Shown: positions 1-8,572 of the stretch, piece after piece
Layout of the letters: each line of letters opens with the position of its first letter
Position numbering within the stretch: the first letter of the stretch is position 1
From: Mesorhizobium loti
GTDB lineage: Bacteria > Pseudomonadota > Alphaproteobacteria > Rhizobiales > Rhizobiaceae
DNA length: 64,000 nucleotides
Direction: 5' to 3'
Assembly: GCA_002356515.1 (NCBI GenBank)
Contig: AP017605.1
Span: 124,001 to 188,000, forward strand
Made by a program: the position numbers and the translations under genes
Notes under the pieces: generated by a model
The model's input: only the letters and a program-made list of their open reading frames with translations
What the model was told of the DNA's origin: nothing
Database searches by the model: none

Positions 1-712
1 TGCCCATCAGCCGCGCCGCCTGCAGTTCGTTCATCCCGGGCTCGATGCCTTGCAGGACGTTGCGCAGCCCTTGCGAGGTTAAGGTCGCGGCAAACTCAAA
101 GGCAGCCAACTGGTCTGCCTCGTTGATGGCGCGCAGGCCGTCGGTGGGGTTCATCAGCAGATTGGCGGCATTCACGACCGCGCCCTTGTCGCCGACAAGC
201 GTGCGCAGCGTATCGGCAAGGAAGGACGGCAGGTCGAGCGTCATCTCATCGAACCCGGCATCGCCGGCGCCAAAAGGCTTCCAGCCGATGGCGCCGATCC
301 TGTGGCCGGGCCTCAGGCCGCAACCGGCAAGGATGTCGGGCAGGGCGTCCGAGCGGTCGCGCGGCTGCGCCGGCAGCGAGAAGGTCTGGTAGAGCATGCG
401 CTCATAGGGGCCATCGCAGATTTCGGCATAACCCCAGCCCTCATTGCCAACGAGAAGTCTTGGCTGCTTGCCGGGAACGATGACCAGCAACGTCTCCTCG
501 AAGCGTGGATCGTAGCCTGAAAGATAGGCGACATTGGCGGCGTGTTCGCGGTCGCCATAGACGGCGAAGGCATCGAAGCCGGCCCTGGCGCCGCGCGCGA
601 TCAGCGCTTCGATGCGCGCCTCATAGGTCCTTCGCGCAACCAGCGGCATAACCGTCGGCTCGCCGAATTCCGGCAGCGACATGGATTTCAGGCCGACCGA
701 TGCGACAGGCAT
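1..712 (-). CDS. M24-family peptidase (Xaa-Pro aminopeptidase/creatinase type), N-terminal part, runs off left edge
   Basis: An open minus-strand frame starts at the ATG at 712-710 and stays open to the first base, so only about 237 N-terminal residues are present. The readable protein has the creatinase-N fold features of prolidases: an early segment MPLVARRTYEARIEAL, then a strand-rich YGDREHAANVAYLSGYDPRF region, and near the window edge the linker NEADQLAAFEFAA that precedes the metal-binding pita-bread domain. That catalytic domain lies outside the window, so activity cannot be judged. A GAGGG motif sits about 10 nt upstream of the ATG. The gene is divergent from ilvA. Family assignment is by pattern recognition; the substrate is unknown. 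Confidence 0.75.
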   Translation of the reverse strand, partial: MPVASVGLKSMSLPEFGEPTVMPLVARRTYEARIEALIARGARAGFDAFAVYGDREHAANVAYLSGYDPRFEETLLVIVPGKQPRLLVGNEGWGYAEICDGPYERMLYQTFSLPAQPRDRSDALPDILAGCGLRPGHRIGAIGWKPFGAGDAGFDEMTLDLPSFLADTLRTLVGDKGAVVNAANLLMNPTDGLRAINEADQLAAFEFAATLTSQGLRNVLQGIEPGMNELQAARLMG

Positions 713-905
713 GAACAAACGCCCTCAAGTGCTTGCAAGGATTTTGCGAATGCCCTTTGCGAAGGGGCATGAAGGGTCGAACAATGGCGTTGCCGGCCCG
801 GATATGCAATAGGCAGGATCGGCTGCGTCGGATCACGATAGACGCTTTGCGGCCAGGTTGATGACAGGGGTCCGCGAAAAACATGCGGCACAAGGTGGCT
901 TTCCG

Positions 906-2162
906 ATGACCAGTTTTTCCTCCCGCGTCGCTACCGCAGCCGCCGCGATCCGCCAGATCTTTCCGGAAACGCCGCTGCAGGAAAACGATTATCTGTCGAA
1001 GAAGACCGGCGCGCGGGTGCTGCTGAAGCGCGAGGATCTGAGCCCGGTACGCTCCTACAAGATCCGCGGCGCTTTCAACTTCTTCTGCAAAGCGCTTGCT
1101 GCCGGCAATCAGGCCGAACTGTTCGTCTGCGCGTCGGCCGGCAACCATGCGCAGGGCTTTGCCTTCGTCTGCCGTCACTTCGGCAAGAAGGGTGTGGTGT
1201 TCATGCCGGTGACGACGCCGCAGCAGAAGATCGACAAGACCAGGCTGTTCGGCGGTGAGTTCGTCGAGATCAGGCTGGTCGGCGACTTTTTCGACGACTG
1301 CTATCGCGCCGCCTTCGAATTCACCGAAAGCTCCGGCGCCCACATGGTGCCGCCCTTCGACCACAAGGACATCATCGAGGGGCAGGCGACGGTCGCCTAT
1401 GAGATCGCGGACCAGATGCCGGGCGCGCGCATGCCCGACATCATCATGCTGCCGGTCGGCGGCGGCGGGCTCGCTGCCGGCGTGACGCACTATTTCGCCG
1501 ATCAGGGCCGGGAGGCGCGTTTCGTTTTCTGCGAGCCGGCCGGCGCGCCGAGCCTGCATGACAGCCTCGCGGCCGGAAAACGCCTGAAGCTCGCCAAGGT
1601 CGACAACTTCGTCGATGGTGCTGCGGTCGCCGAGATCGGGCGCGAACCCTTGAGATACCTCAAGGAGTTCGCCGCTGACACCGTGCGGCTGATCCCGGAG
1701 AACCGACTCTGCGCGACCATGATCGAGATGCTCAACGTCGAAGGTGTCGTGCTCGAGCCGGCCGGCGCTTTGGCGATCGACGCGCTGAAGGATTTTTCCA
1801 GGAAGGAAATCCGCGGCAAGACCATTGTTGCCGTGGTTTCAGGTGGCAATTTCGATTTCGAGCGGCTGCCGGATGTCAAGGAGCGGGCGCTGCGCTACGA
1901 GGGCCTGAAGAAATACTTCATCATCCGCTTCCCGCAGCGGCCGGGCGCGCTGCGCGACTTCCTCGAAATGCTGGGTCCGGACGATGACATTGCGCGCTTT
2001 GAATATCTGAAGAAGTCGGCGCGCAATTTCGGCTCGGTGCTGATCGGCATCGAAACCAAGGACCGGCGCAATTTCGACCTGCTCAAGGCGAATTTCGAGG
2101 CCGAGGGCGTCCAGTATCAGGACATCACCGACAACGAGACATTGGCAGGGTTCATCATATGA
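906..2162 (+). CDS. ilvA: Threonine ammonia-lyase (threonine dehydratase)
   Basis: PLP enzyme that deaminates threonine to 2-oxobutanoate, the first step of isoleucine synthesis. The 418-residue protein has the fold II PLP-lysine motif SPVRSYKIRGAF (Lys52), the phosphate-binding glycine loop GGGGLAAG near residues 184-191, and one ACT-like regulatory domain in the last ~85 residues (starting KKYFIIRFPQRPGALRDF). That domain suggests the isoleucine-regulated biosynthetic form. The ATG at 906 was chosen because AAGGTGG lies 7 nt upstream; the frame is open further upstream to a TTG at 858, but those 16 residues do not look like the family. Its stop overlaps the next gene (ATGA), so the two are probably translated together. 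Confidence 0.93.
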   Translation: MTSFSSRVATAAAAIRQIFPETPLQENDYLSKKTGARVLLKREDLSPVRSYKIRGAFNFFCKALAAGNQAELFVCASAGNHAQGFAFVCRHFGKKGVVFMPVTTPQQKIDKTRLFGGEFVEIRLVGDFFDDCYRAAFEFTESSGAHMVPPFDHKDIIEGQATVAYEIADQMPGARMPDIIMLPVGGGGLAAGVTHYFADQGREARFVFCEPAGAPSLHDSLAAGKRLKLAKVDNFVDGAAVAEIGREPLRYLKEFAADTVRLIPENRLCATMIEMLNVEGVVLEPAGALAIDALKDFSRKEIRGKTIVAVVSGGNFDFERLPDVKERALRYEGLKKYFIIRFPQRPGALRDFLEMLGPDDDIARFEYLKKSARNFGSVLIGIETKDRRNFDLLKANFEAEGVQYQDITDNETLAGFII

Positions 2163-2713
2163 GCGCAAAGGTCTTCATCGCCTTGTTTTCCGGCATCAAT
2201 GTCGGCGGCAACCGCATCGTCAAGATGGCGGAGTTGCGGTCGTTCTTCGAGGACCTCGGCTTTTCCGATGTCGCCACCTATGTGCAGAGCGGCAATGTCG
2301 TGTTCAGGGCCGGCAAAGGCGACGCTGCTGCGCTGACCAAGCAGATCGAAGCGGCCTTCGAGAAGAAATGGGGTTTTCATTCGCGCATCATGGTGCGCGA
2401 CCTCTCGTGGTTCGAACGGCTGGTGAGTGCAAATCCCTATCCGGAAGCGGCCGCAGACCACACCAAGCTCCACGCCTACGCGCTGGAGCGCGAGCCGACC
2501 GCCGACGAGGTGGCGCGGCTGGCCGAGAAATGCACCGGCCCCGAGCGCTTCGAAGTCAAGGGCGACGTGCTCTACCTCAGCGCGCCGGACGGGCTCGGCA
2601 AGTCAGTCTTTGCCAACGTCATTCCGCGCGTTCTGAAGGTGCCGGGCACTGCGCGCAACTGGCGCTCGGTGCTGGCGCTGCTGGAGATGGCCGGGCAGGC
2701 CGGTAAAAACTAG
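2159..2713 (+). CDS. DUF1697 family protein
   Basis: A 184-residue protein recognised as DUF1697 by its N-terminus (FIALFSGINVGGNRIVKMAEL, FEDLGFSDVATYVQSGNVVF) and the C-terminal block TARNWRSVLALLEMA. Function is not established for the family. The start codon overlaps the ilvA stop by 4 bp, indicating translational coupling to ilvA, and the gene converges on the DUF2218 gene with only 5 bp between stops. No signal peptide or membrane segment is visible, so it is probably cytoplasmic. Confidence 0.85.
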   Translation: MSAKVFIALFSGINVGGNRIVKMAELRSFFEDLGFSDVATYVQSGNVVFRAGKGDAAALTKQIEAAFEKKWGFHSRIMVRDLSWFERLVSANPYPEAAADHTKLHAYALEREPTADEVARLAEKCTGPERFEVKGDVLYLSAPDGLGKSVFANVIPRVLKVPGTARNWRSVLALLEMAGQAGKN

Positions 2714-2718
2714 CCTGA

Positions 2719-3015
2719 TCACGCCGCTGTGGCTGGCCTCCAGTCGAAGGTCAGTTCCTCGCGGAAGGCAAAGCGTTTGATGTGATCGGCGACAACACTT
2801 TCCAGGCGCTCGAGCGATCCCGCTTCATCGGTCGACACCGTTATGTGCAGCGCGCTCACGTCGGCGTCCATGACGGTGCGTCCCAGCGACGTCAGGTCGA
2901 TGGTGCCGTGGGTCGGGTTGAACTCGACGGGGAATTTGTGCGCCCAGTGTTTGCACAGCTGCTGCAGGTATCGGCTGGCGTGCTCGGTGGCGACGTCGGC
3001 ATAGCTGGAAGGCAT
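2719..3015 (-). CDS. DUF2218 domain protein
   Basis: A 98-residue protein with the DUF2218 pattern: N-terminal HASRYLQQLCKHWAHKFPVEF followed by a small alpha/beta domain ending in the hydrophobic-aromatic segment FAFREELTFDW. DUF2218 proteins are small cytoplasmic proteins, often near siderophore or metal genes, with no settled function; nothing nearby here is an iron gene. The ATG at 3015 is preceded by AGGAG at 8 nt. The gene lies downstream of gloA on the same strand, separated by a hairpin. Confidence 0.8.
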   Translation of the reverse strand: MPSSYADVATEHASRYLQQLCKHWAHKFPVEFNPTHGTIDLTSLGRTVMDADVSALHITVSTDEAGSLERLESVVADHIKRFAFREELTFDWRPATAA

Positions 3016-3099
3016 GAATGACTTCTCCTGATCTGGGCGCTGGCCGACAGGCCAGGCGTGATGACCGCTCAGATAGGTGGTGTGGTGCGAAACGGCAAA

Positions 3100-3125
3100 G
3101 GCGGCCGGCTTTTACCCCGGCCGCC
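3100..3125 (-). terminator. Hairpin downstream of gloA, probable terminator
   Basis: Perfect 9-bp inverted repeat (GGCGGCCGG / CCGGCCGCC) with an 8-nt loop, 23 nt past the gloA stop on the minus strand. The following minus-strand T-tract is short (TTTG), so termination strength is uncertain. It also lies before the DUF2218 gene and would separate the two transcripts. Confidence 0.45.
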
Positions 3126-3147
3126 TCGCTTCAAGATGGCGTGATGG

Positions 3148-3588
3148 CTACCAGCTTCCGGTATTCGGCATCGACGCCCAGGGTTCGGCCTTGGCTTTCG
3201 GCGGGCCCTTCTGCAGAAGCTCGATGGAGATGCCGTCGGGCGAGCGGATGAAGGCCATGTTGCCGTCGCGCGGCGGCCGGTTGATGGTGACGCCATTGTC
3301 CATCAGATGCTGGCAGGTGGCGTAGATGTCATCGACCTCATAGGCGAGGTGGCCGAAATTGCGCCCGCCCTTGTAATCTTCCGGATCCCAATTGTAGGTC
3401 AGTTCAACCAAAGGCGCCTTGTCGTTGATGCCGCTCTGCTCGTCTTCGGAGGCGGCAAGGAAGATCAGCGTGAAGCGGCCCTGCTCGTTTTCGTAGCGGC
3501 GGACCTCCTTCAGCCCGAGCTTGTTGCAGTAGAAGTCGAGCGAGGCATCGACATCGGCGACGCGGACCATTGTGTGCAGATAGCGCAT
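3148..3588 (-). CDS. gloA: Lactoylglutathione lyase (glyoxalase I)
   Basis: Glyoxalase I converts the hemithioacetal of methylglyoxal and glutathione into S-lactoylglutathione. The 146-residue protein begins [20 protein letters not shown] and shows the paired beta-alpha-beta-beta-beta modules of the VOC fold, with metal-site features: His5, the glutamate in [18 protein letters not shown], and the C-terminal ISIELLQKG. The ATG at 3588 has GAGGAAA upstream; the frame is open further upstream, but the extra 48 residues are not family-like. Monocistronic by position. Cytoplasmic. Confidence 0.9.
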   Translation of the reverse strand: MRYLHTMVRVADVDASLDFYCNKLGLKEVRRYENEQGRFTLIFLAASEDEQSGINDKAPLVELTYNWDPEDYKGGRNFGHLAYEVDDIYATCQHLMDNGVTINRPPRDGNMAFIRSPDGISIELLQKGPPKAKAEPWASMPNTGSW

Positions 3589-3805
3589 GAGTTTTCCTCG
3601 ATCTGTTGGGGTGCGGCGCAACATAGGATCGGCCCGGCGAAAGGGCAATCTCCCGCGGCCGGCGATGCCGGCAAAGAACAAATCCGGTATTCCCGCAATG
3701 AACCGTGAAAAAAGGCAGGGAAGGTCTTGCACACACCGGAAGCCGCGGTGTTAATCTGGTGTCAAGAATCAGTTGCGGTGTTCTTGCAAAAAAGGGGGCA
3801 TTCTT

Positions 3806-4402
3806 ATGGGGGAAAAGGCCTCTTTGACGGGGCGGGCCGGAACCCTTGGCGACGCCTTGACGCGCGACGAAGGCGGCGATGCCGCTGACCTGACCGAAAT
3901 TGCCGGCGCCATCAAGTGGTTCGATGTGGCCAAGGGCTATGGGTTCATCCTTCCCGATGACGGTGTTTCGGGCGATATCCTCCTCCATGTGACATGTCTT
4001 CGGCGGGACGGCTTCCAGACAGCCTTGGAAGGCGCGCGCGTGGTCTGCCTTGTCAAGCAGGGCGATCGCGGGCTGCAGGCTTTCCGGGTGCTTTCCATGG
4101 ATGTCACCACCGCTGTCCATCCAGCGGAAATGCAGGAGCAGCGCACCCATGTCGCGGTAACGCCGGAGAGCGGGCTCGAACGCGCCTTGGTCAAGTGGTT
4201 CAACCGCACAAAGGGCTTCGGCTTCCTGACGCGCGGCGAGGGCACCGAGGACATTTTCGTCCATATGGAAACCTTGCGCCGCTACGGCATCACCGAGCTT
4301 CGGCCGGGGCAGGTTGTGCTTGTCCGTTTCGGTCGCGGTGACAAAGGCCTTATGGCCGCCGAAATTCACCCCGATATGGGCACCTTGCCGGTTTCGCACT
4401 AG
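3806..4402 (+). CDS. Tandem cold-shock domain protein
   Basis: A 198-residue protein with two cold-shock domains. Domain 1 (about 34-99) has RNP1 KGYGFI and RNP2 DILLHV; domain 2 (about 126-190) has KGFGFL and DIFVHM. They are joined by a linker rich in E/Q/T/H. The fold binds single-stranded RNA or DNA and usually acts as an RNA chaperone; two-domain forms are known in alphaproteobacteria. An acidic N-terminal tail of about 30 residues precedes domain 1. Start ATG at 3806 follows the SD AAAGGGGG; an upstream TTG frame is unlikely. Domain 1 is the more divergent of the two. Probably monocistronic, with a hairpin immediately after the stop. Confidence 0.9.
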   Translation: MGEKASLTGRAGTLGDALTRDEGGDAADLTEIAGAIKWFDVAKGYGFILPDDGVSGDILLHVTCLRRDGFQTALEGARVVCLVKQGDRGLQAFRVLSMDVTTAVHPAEMQEQRTHVAVTPESGLERALVKWFNRTKGFGFLTRGEGTEDIFVHMETLRRYGITELRPGQVVLVRFGRGDKGLMAAEIHPDMGTLPVSH

Positions 4403-4434
4403 AACCGGCCCATCCCGATAAATCGGGGTGGTTC
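4402..4434 (+). terminator. Hairpin directly after the cold-shock gene
   Basis: Imperfect inverted repeat around CCATCCCGAT / ATCGGGGTGG, starting at the last base of the stop codon. It has no clear T-tract, and it merges with repeat-like sequence leading to the palindrome at 4457-4503. It may be a terminator or simply part of the repeat. Confidence 0.35.
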
Positions 4435-4456
4435 AGGCTCTAGCTCCTCTTTGTTT

Positions 4457-4503
4457 GACCATGATCTTGTCCGAAACCGGTTCCACTTTTCGGGATCATG
4501 GTC
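4457..4503. repeat. Short palindromic intergenic repeat, family A, copy 1
   Basis: A 47-bp palindrome with outer arms GACCATGATC / GATCATGGTC (perfect 10 bp) and inner CCGAAA / TTTTCGG around a central ACCGGTTCC. A second member with the same inner core is at 21701-21746. The design matches short palindromes that I recall as scattered between genes in Mesorhizobium and other rhizobia. It ends 28 bp before the DUF192 start, so it will be transcribed in that leader if the promoter is upstream. Confidence 0.75.
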
Positions 4504-4531
4504 TAGGACGATTTCCGGTCGAGGATTTTGG

Positions 4532-5095
4532 ATGGCTCACAGGAACTGGCTGACGGCGGGCGTGCTTTGCGCCATTGCTGCCTTGATCGTGGCCTCGGGC
4601 GCTTTCTTCTATTCTGAGCGTCCGACCTCGGCCGACAGCCGGGCGATGATTCTTCCGGTCGACCCGACGCCGCTGGTCGTTGTGACGAAAGATGGAAATC
4701 GCTCCTTTTCGATCGAAATCGCCGACACCGATACAGAGCGCGAAGCCGGCTTGATGTATCGCCAGGACATGGCGGACGATCACGGCATGCTGTTTGTCTT
4801 CGAAATACAGCAGCAGGTCAGTTTCTGGATGCAGAACACGCCGATGCCGCTTGACCTGATCTTTGTCGGCCAGGATGGCAAGATCCGGGCCATCAAGCAT
4901 GGCGAGCCGCAATCCCAGGCCATCATCTCGCCCGGCGTACCCGTGCGCTTCGTGCTCGAGCTCAAGGCCGGCACCGCCGCCAAATACGGCATCGAATATG
5001 GCGACCTGTTGCGCCACCCGGCTGTCGGCACAATATCTGGCCCTGGCATACCACCGTCGGACAAGGGCGATTCCCCGAACGTCGATTCCAACTGA
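4532..5095 (+). CDS. DUF192 family exported protein
   Basis: A 187-residue protein with an N-terminal membrane/signal segment (about residues 8-27, LTAGVLCAIAALIVASGAFF) followed by a DUF192 domain. The domain is marked by REAGLMYRQDM, MLFVFE, FWMQNTPMPLDLIFV and AKYGIEYGD. Family function is unknown; the domain is a small beta-barrel-like fold found on exported proteins. The C-terminal ~20 residues are Gly/Pro/Asp-rich and probably disordered. The ATG at 4532 was chosen because earlier residues would derive from the palindrome. The next gene starts 20 bp later, suggesting co-transcription. Confidence 0.85.
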   Translation: MAHRNWLTAGVLCAIAALIVASGAFFYSERPTSADSRAMILPVDPTPLVVVTKDGNRSFSIEIADTDTEREAGLMYRQDMADDHGMLFVFEIQQQVSFWMQNTPMPLDLIFVGQDGKIRAIKHGEPQSQAIISPGVPVRFVLELKAGTAAKYGIEYGDLLRHPAVGTISGPGIPPSDKGDSPNVDSN

Positions 5096-5115
5096 GCGCC
5101 GGGGATAGCCTTCCG

Positions 5116-5883
5116 ATGCAGTTTTTTTCCCATGACGGGTTCGATCTTGCCTTCCTCGACCGCCAACCGGCCTCGGGCGAGGGCGATCCCGTGCTCATGA
5201 TCCACGGCTTCGCTTCGAGCCACTATGTCAACTGGGTGTCACCCGGCTGGTTCAAGACGCTCAACGATGCCGGTTACCGCGCCATCGCCTTCGACAATCG
5301 CGGCCATGGCTCGTCATCGAAGAGCTATGACGAGGCCGATTATACGCCTGCAAAAATGGCCTCGGATGCCGCCGCCTTGCTCGATCATCTCGGCATCGAA
5401 CGGGCTCATGTCATGGGCTATTCGATGGGAGCGCGCATCGCGGCGTTCCTGGCACTGTCCGATCCGGACAAGGTGGCGACGCTGGTCTTTGGCGGCCTCG
5501 GCATCGGCATGATCGACGGTGTAGGCGATTGGGATCCGATCGCCGCGGCCCTGCTTGCCGACGATCCGACGGCGACCACCCATCCGCGCGGCCGCTCTTT
5601 CCGCGCCTTCGCCGACCAGACCCGCAGCGACCGTCGGGCGCTTGCTGCCTGCATCGCCAAATCGCGGGAGTTGCTGAGCGAGGACTACATTGCCCGCATC
5701 GCTCAACCGACGCTGGTCGCTGTCGGCACCACGGACGATATTGGCGGTTCGCCCGACGAGCTCGCCGCCTTGATGCCGAACGCCAGGGCTTTTCACATCG
5801 AGGGCAGGGACCATATGCTGGCGGTCGGCGACAAGACCTTCAAGCAACGCGTGCTGGAGTTTTATGCTGAATATCCGCTCTGA
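5116..5883 (+). CDS. Alpha/beta hydrolase
   Basis: A 255-residue alpha/beta-hydrolase with oxyanion-hole region MIHGFASSH, nucleophile elbow GYSMGAR (Ser in the middle), the conserved DNRGHGSS segment, and the catalytic His in GRDHML near the C-terminus. The acid residue is probably the Asp in VGTTDDIGG. No signal peptide is visible, so it is likely a cytoplasmic esterase or hydrolase of unknown substrate. It sits 20 bp behind the DUF192 gene and converges on speB. Confidence 0.85.
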   Translation: MQFFSHDGFDLAFLDRQPASGEGDPVLMIHGFASSHYVNWVSPGWFKTLNDAGYRAIAFDNRGHGSSSKSYDEADYTPAKMASDAAALLDHLGIERAHVMGYSMGARIAAFLALSDPDKVATLVFGGLGIGMIDGVGDWDPIAAALLADDPTATTHPRGRSFRAFADQTRSDRRALAACIAKSRELLSEDYIARIAQPTLVAVGTTDDIGGSPDELAALMPNARAFHIEGRDHMLAVGDKTFKQRVLEFYAEYPL

Positions 5884-5905
5884 CCTGGCATGCTGACACG
5901 TAGGG

Positions 5906-6871
5906 TCAGCCTGGCGCTCTCGCTGCTTGAACGGACTTCGCCAGCACGCACAGCAATTCGAACATCATCGTGGCGCCCGCCAGCGCCGTCATGCCGGCGA
6001 GATCGAATGGCGGTGACACTTCCACGACATCGGCGCCGACAATGTTCAATCCGTCGAGCAGGCGGACCATTTCCTGCGCCTCGCGGGTGGTGAAGCCGCC
6101 GAGCTCGGGCGTGCCTGTTCCCGGCGCCATCGACGGGTCGATGCAGTCGATGTCGAAGGTCACATAGGTCGGGCCGGTTCCGGCAATGGCGCGCGCTTCC
6201 TCCATGACGCTGGCCGCGCCACGCCTGACGAACTCCTCCATGTAGATGATACGAATGCCCTGGGCGACTGCCCAGTCATGCTCGCCGGGCTCGTAGATCG
6301 AGCCGCGAATGCCGATCTGCACGACCCGTTTGGGGTCGAGCAGGCCTTCCTCGATCGCGCGGCGGAAGGGCGTGCCGTGCGTATAAGGGTTGTCGCCGAA
6401 ATAGCGGTCATTGGTGTCGGAATGGGCATCGAAATGGATCATGCCGACCGGCCGATCCCTGGCGACGGCGCGCAGCACCGGCAGCGTCGTCAGATGGTCG
6501 CCGCCGGCGGCGAGCGGAATAGCGCCGGCCGCCACGATTGCCGCGATACCGTCCTCGATGCGCCTCAACCCGTCCATGAGATTGATCGGATTGACCGAGA
6601 GATCGCCGACATCGGCGACGTTGGCGATGCCGAACGGTTCGGTTCCCGAGACATGGTGGACGCGTCGCATCAGGCTCGACTGGTTGCGGATCTCGCGCGG
6701 GCCGTGCCGCGCGCCGGCGCGGTTGGTGGTGCCGCCATCCCACGGTATGCCGACCAGCGCGATGTCGAGGCCCTCGGCGCTCGCCACTGCCGGCAGCCGC
6801 ATGAAGGTCGAGAGCCCGGCAAAACGGGGCACGGCCGAGGCGTCGACCGGCTGGAAGAATTTGCTGCTCAT
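5906..6871 (-). CDS. speB: Agmatinase-type ureohydrolase
   Basis: Binuclear Mn ureohydrolase of the arginase/agmatinase family, 321 residues. Metal-ligand motifs are intact: GGDH (123-126), HFDAHSD (146-152) and FDIDCIDPSMAPGTGTPE. It would split a guanidino compound into urea and an amine (agmatine to putrescine if a true agmatinase). Guanidinobutyrase or guanidinopropionase cannot be excluded, because the family is hard to divide by sequence alone. It follows an HD-domain gene by 48 bp on the same strand. A putrescine-type uptake system lies at the far end of this window, but no link is shown. Confidence 0.82.
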   Translation of the reverse strand: MSSKFFQPVDASAVPRFAGLSTFMRLPAVASAEGLDIALVGIPWDGGTTNRAGARHGPREIRNQSSLMRRVHHVSGTEPFGIANVADVGDLSVNPINLMDGLRRIEDGIAAIVAAGAIPLAAGGDHLTTLPVLRAVARDRPVGMIHFDAHSDTNDRYFGDNPYTHGTPFRRAIEEGLLDPKRVVQIGIRGSIYEPGEHDWAVAQGIRIIYMEEFVRRGAASVMEEARAIAGTGPTYVTFDIDCIDPSMAPGTGTPELGGFTTREAQEMVRLLDGLNIVGADVVEVSPPFDLAGMTALAGATMMFELLCVLAKSVQAARAPG

Positions 6872-6919
6872 GATGTCGGCACCTCGGAAGAATTTGCTTT
6901 TGACGAAGCCTCGCGAAAA

Positions 6920-7534
6920 TCACGAGGGCTTTTGCAGGGTTTCCAGCGACCGCGCCATGTTCAGCCTGGCCTGCTGCTCGAAACGCTGGCGGAATTCCTC
7001 CGTATGGAAGATGTGCGGGCGGGCCAGGAAATCTTTCAGCACGGCACCCCGTCCGGCACGCCACATCGGCTCCGCCACCCAGTCATATTCGCGGCGGACC
7101 GCGCGTTCATAGGCATCGAACGCATCCGGCGCGGCACCCAGGATCGACAGGTCCATGTCGAGGAACAGGCTGGCGTCGCGTATAGCCGTCGCGTCGTCGA
7201 ACTGCGGTAGCTGGTGTGTGGCCGAGGCGAGGATCATTGCGCTGATGCGACCCAGGCGCCCGGCATCGGTGCGCTCCGCGAGCTTTGTCTCGGCAAGGGC
7301 GGCACTTCTGGCCTCATTGTCCTTGGCCTTGCTGTCGTAGATGGCATCGTGGAACCAGATCGCAGCTTCGACGGCTTCGGGATCGCCCAGCAGCGCCCGA
7401 TAGTCGCCGGCCAGCGCCAGCATGGCCTGGATATGGGCGAGGTTGTGGTAGTGGCGATCCCCGGCGTTATAGAGCGCCGAAAGCTCGGTTTTCAGGGCCG
7501 CGTCGATCAAAGGCTGGTCTTTCATTTCTATCAT
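6920..7534 (-). CDS. HD-domain predicted metal-dependent phosphohydrolase
   Basis: A 204-residue cytoplasmic protein of the HD superfamily, resembling the COG4339 predicted metal-dependent hydrolases. It has YHNLAHI near residue 30, WFHDAIYD (the HD pair) near 60, and ASATHQL followed by DMDLSILG, which complete the metal site. Substrate unknown. Two ATGs are possible (7534 and 7525); GGACGG sits directly against the first and 9 nt from the second, so the second may be the true start. Lies 48 bp upstream of speB, likely one transcript. Confidence 0.75.
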   Translation of the reverse strand: MIEMKDQPLIDAALKTELSALYNAGDRHYHNLAHIQAMLALAGDYRALLGDPEAVEAAIWFHDAIYDSKAKDNEARSAALAETKLAERTDAGRLGRISAMILASATHQLPQFDDATAIRDASLFLDMDLSILGAAPDAFDAYERAVRREYDWVAEPMWRAGRGAVLKDFLARPHIFHTEEFRQRFEQQARLNMARSLETLQKPS

Positions 7535-7655
7535 CCGTCCAGTTAATCGATCTCAGCCCTTCGGAGTCAAAGACCCAATCACTGCGAACCTTGCATGGGC
7601 CGGGGCTCTGGGGAATGTTGCCAGTCCAGGAAATATCCAAGCCAGGGAGGCTGAC

Positions 7656-8300
7656 ATGGCCAATACTCTAAGCAGCGAGACTCCAAGACCGGGGACGATC
7701 GACATGAAGCTGGAGGCCGTCATCATTGCCGTTGCGGATGCCGATCGGTCCAAGCGTTTTTATGGCGGCCTCGGTTGGCGGCTCGACGCCGACTTCGTCG
7801 TCGGCGACGCGTTCAGGGTCGTGCAGTTCACGCCGCCCGGCTCGCCGTGCTCGATCCATTTCGGCAAGGGCCTGACATCAGCCGCGCCAGGCTCGGCGAA
7901 GGGGCTTTATCTCGTGGTGTCCGATATCGTGGCGGCGCATGCCGAACTCGTGGCGCGCGGCGTCGAGGCGAGCGAGGTGTTTCATCGCGCCGGGCCTGGG
8001 CAGCCGCCGATCAGCGGCCGGCATCCGGAAGGGCGCAGTTATTCATCCTATGTCACGTTCAGCGATCCGGATGGCAACAGCTTCATACTGCAGGAAATCA
8101 CCCAGCGATTGCCTGGACGCGTGGATGCCAGCGAGACGATATTCACGTCGTCGGGCGAGCTTGCCGCGGCGCTGCGGCGTGCGGCGGCCGCACATGGCGA
8201 ACACGAGAAACGGACGGGCGGACAGCACGATGTGAACTGGCCCGACTGGTATGCCGAATATATGGTGGCTGAACAGGCCGGCACGCCGCTGCCGACTTGA
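7656..8300 (+). CDS. VOC/glyoxalase-fold protein with C-terminal WPDWYAEYM tail
   Basis: A 214-residue protein. Residues about 17-150 form a vicinal-oxygen-chelate domain: LEAVIIAVADADRSKRFY, SIHFGKG, LYLVVSDI, and FSDPDGNSFILQEI with a metal-ligand-like Glu. A ~45-residue tail with AHGEHEKRTGG and NWPDWYAEYM follows; I recognise this tail from other rhizobial VOC and stress-related proteins, but know no function for it. ATG at 7656 with AGGGAGG 5 nt upstream. It could be a lyase, dioxygenase-like enzyme or resistance protein; substrate unknown. Confidence 0.8.
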   Translation: MANTLSSETPRPGTIDMKLEAVIIAVADADRSKRFYGGLGWRLDADFVVGDAFRVVQFTPPGSPCSIHFGKGLTSAAPGSAKGLYLVVSDIVAAHAELVARGVEASEVFHRAGPGQPPISGRHPEGRSYSSYVTFSDPDGNSFILQEITQRLPGRVDASETIFTSSGELAAALRRAAAAHGEHEKRTGGQHDVNWPDWYAEYMVAEQAGTPLPT

Positions 8301-8572
8301 ACGGCGTCCATTGCAGCGCGGCGTCATCGGCGCCGCGCTGACCTTGAGCCTGCCACCAGATCGCTCTACGCCTTCCCCGCAGCCAGGCACGGAAGGCCGC
8401 CTTTCGGGGGGGGGCGGCGATCAAGGGTTCGTTTTCCATGGCTGCTTGAATTCCCGCGAACCAAATCCATTTGACAATGCACTAAGGAAAATTGAGTTCA
8501 ATCGTGCTATGATCTGGCTTATATGTGCGGCCGGACAACAGCCAAGCCAGCAGGACGCAGGACGAGACGTCG

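Noticed and set aside
621..1559. Long minus-strand frame opposite the 5' half of ilvA
   Set aside because: His/Arg/Asp-rich shadow typical of the reverse strand of a high-GC gene; it overlaps ilvA, which has clear motifs.
3404..4399. 331-residue minus-strand frame over the cold-shock gene
   Set aside because: Overlaps two better supported genes (gloA and the cold-shock protein) and has no family pattern.
8401..8420. Run of nine G residues before cysE
   Set aside because: Possible phase-variation tract, but it lies 150 bp upstream in a non-coding spacer with no promoter alignment; most likely chance in a GC-rich spacer.
8471..8513. TTGACA ... TATGAT upstream of cysE as a promoter
   Set aside because: The spacing between the two elements is about 31 bp, far from 16-18 bp; no acceptable -10 lies at the right distance.
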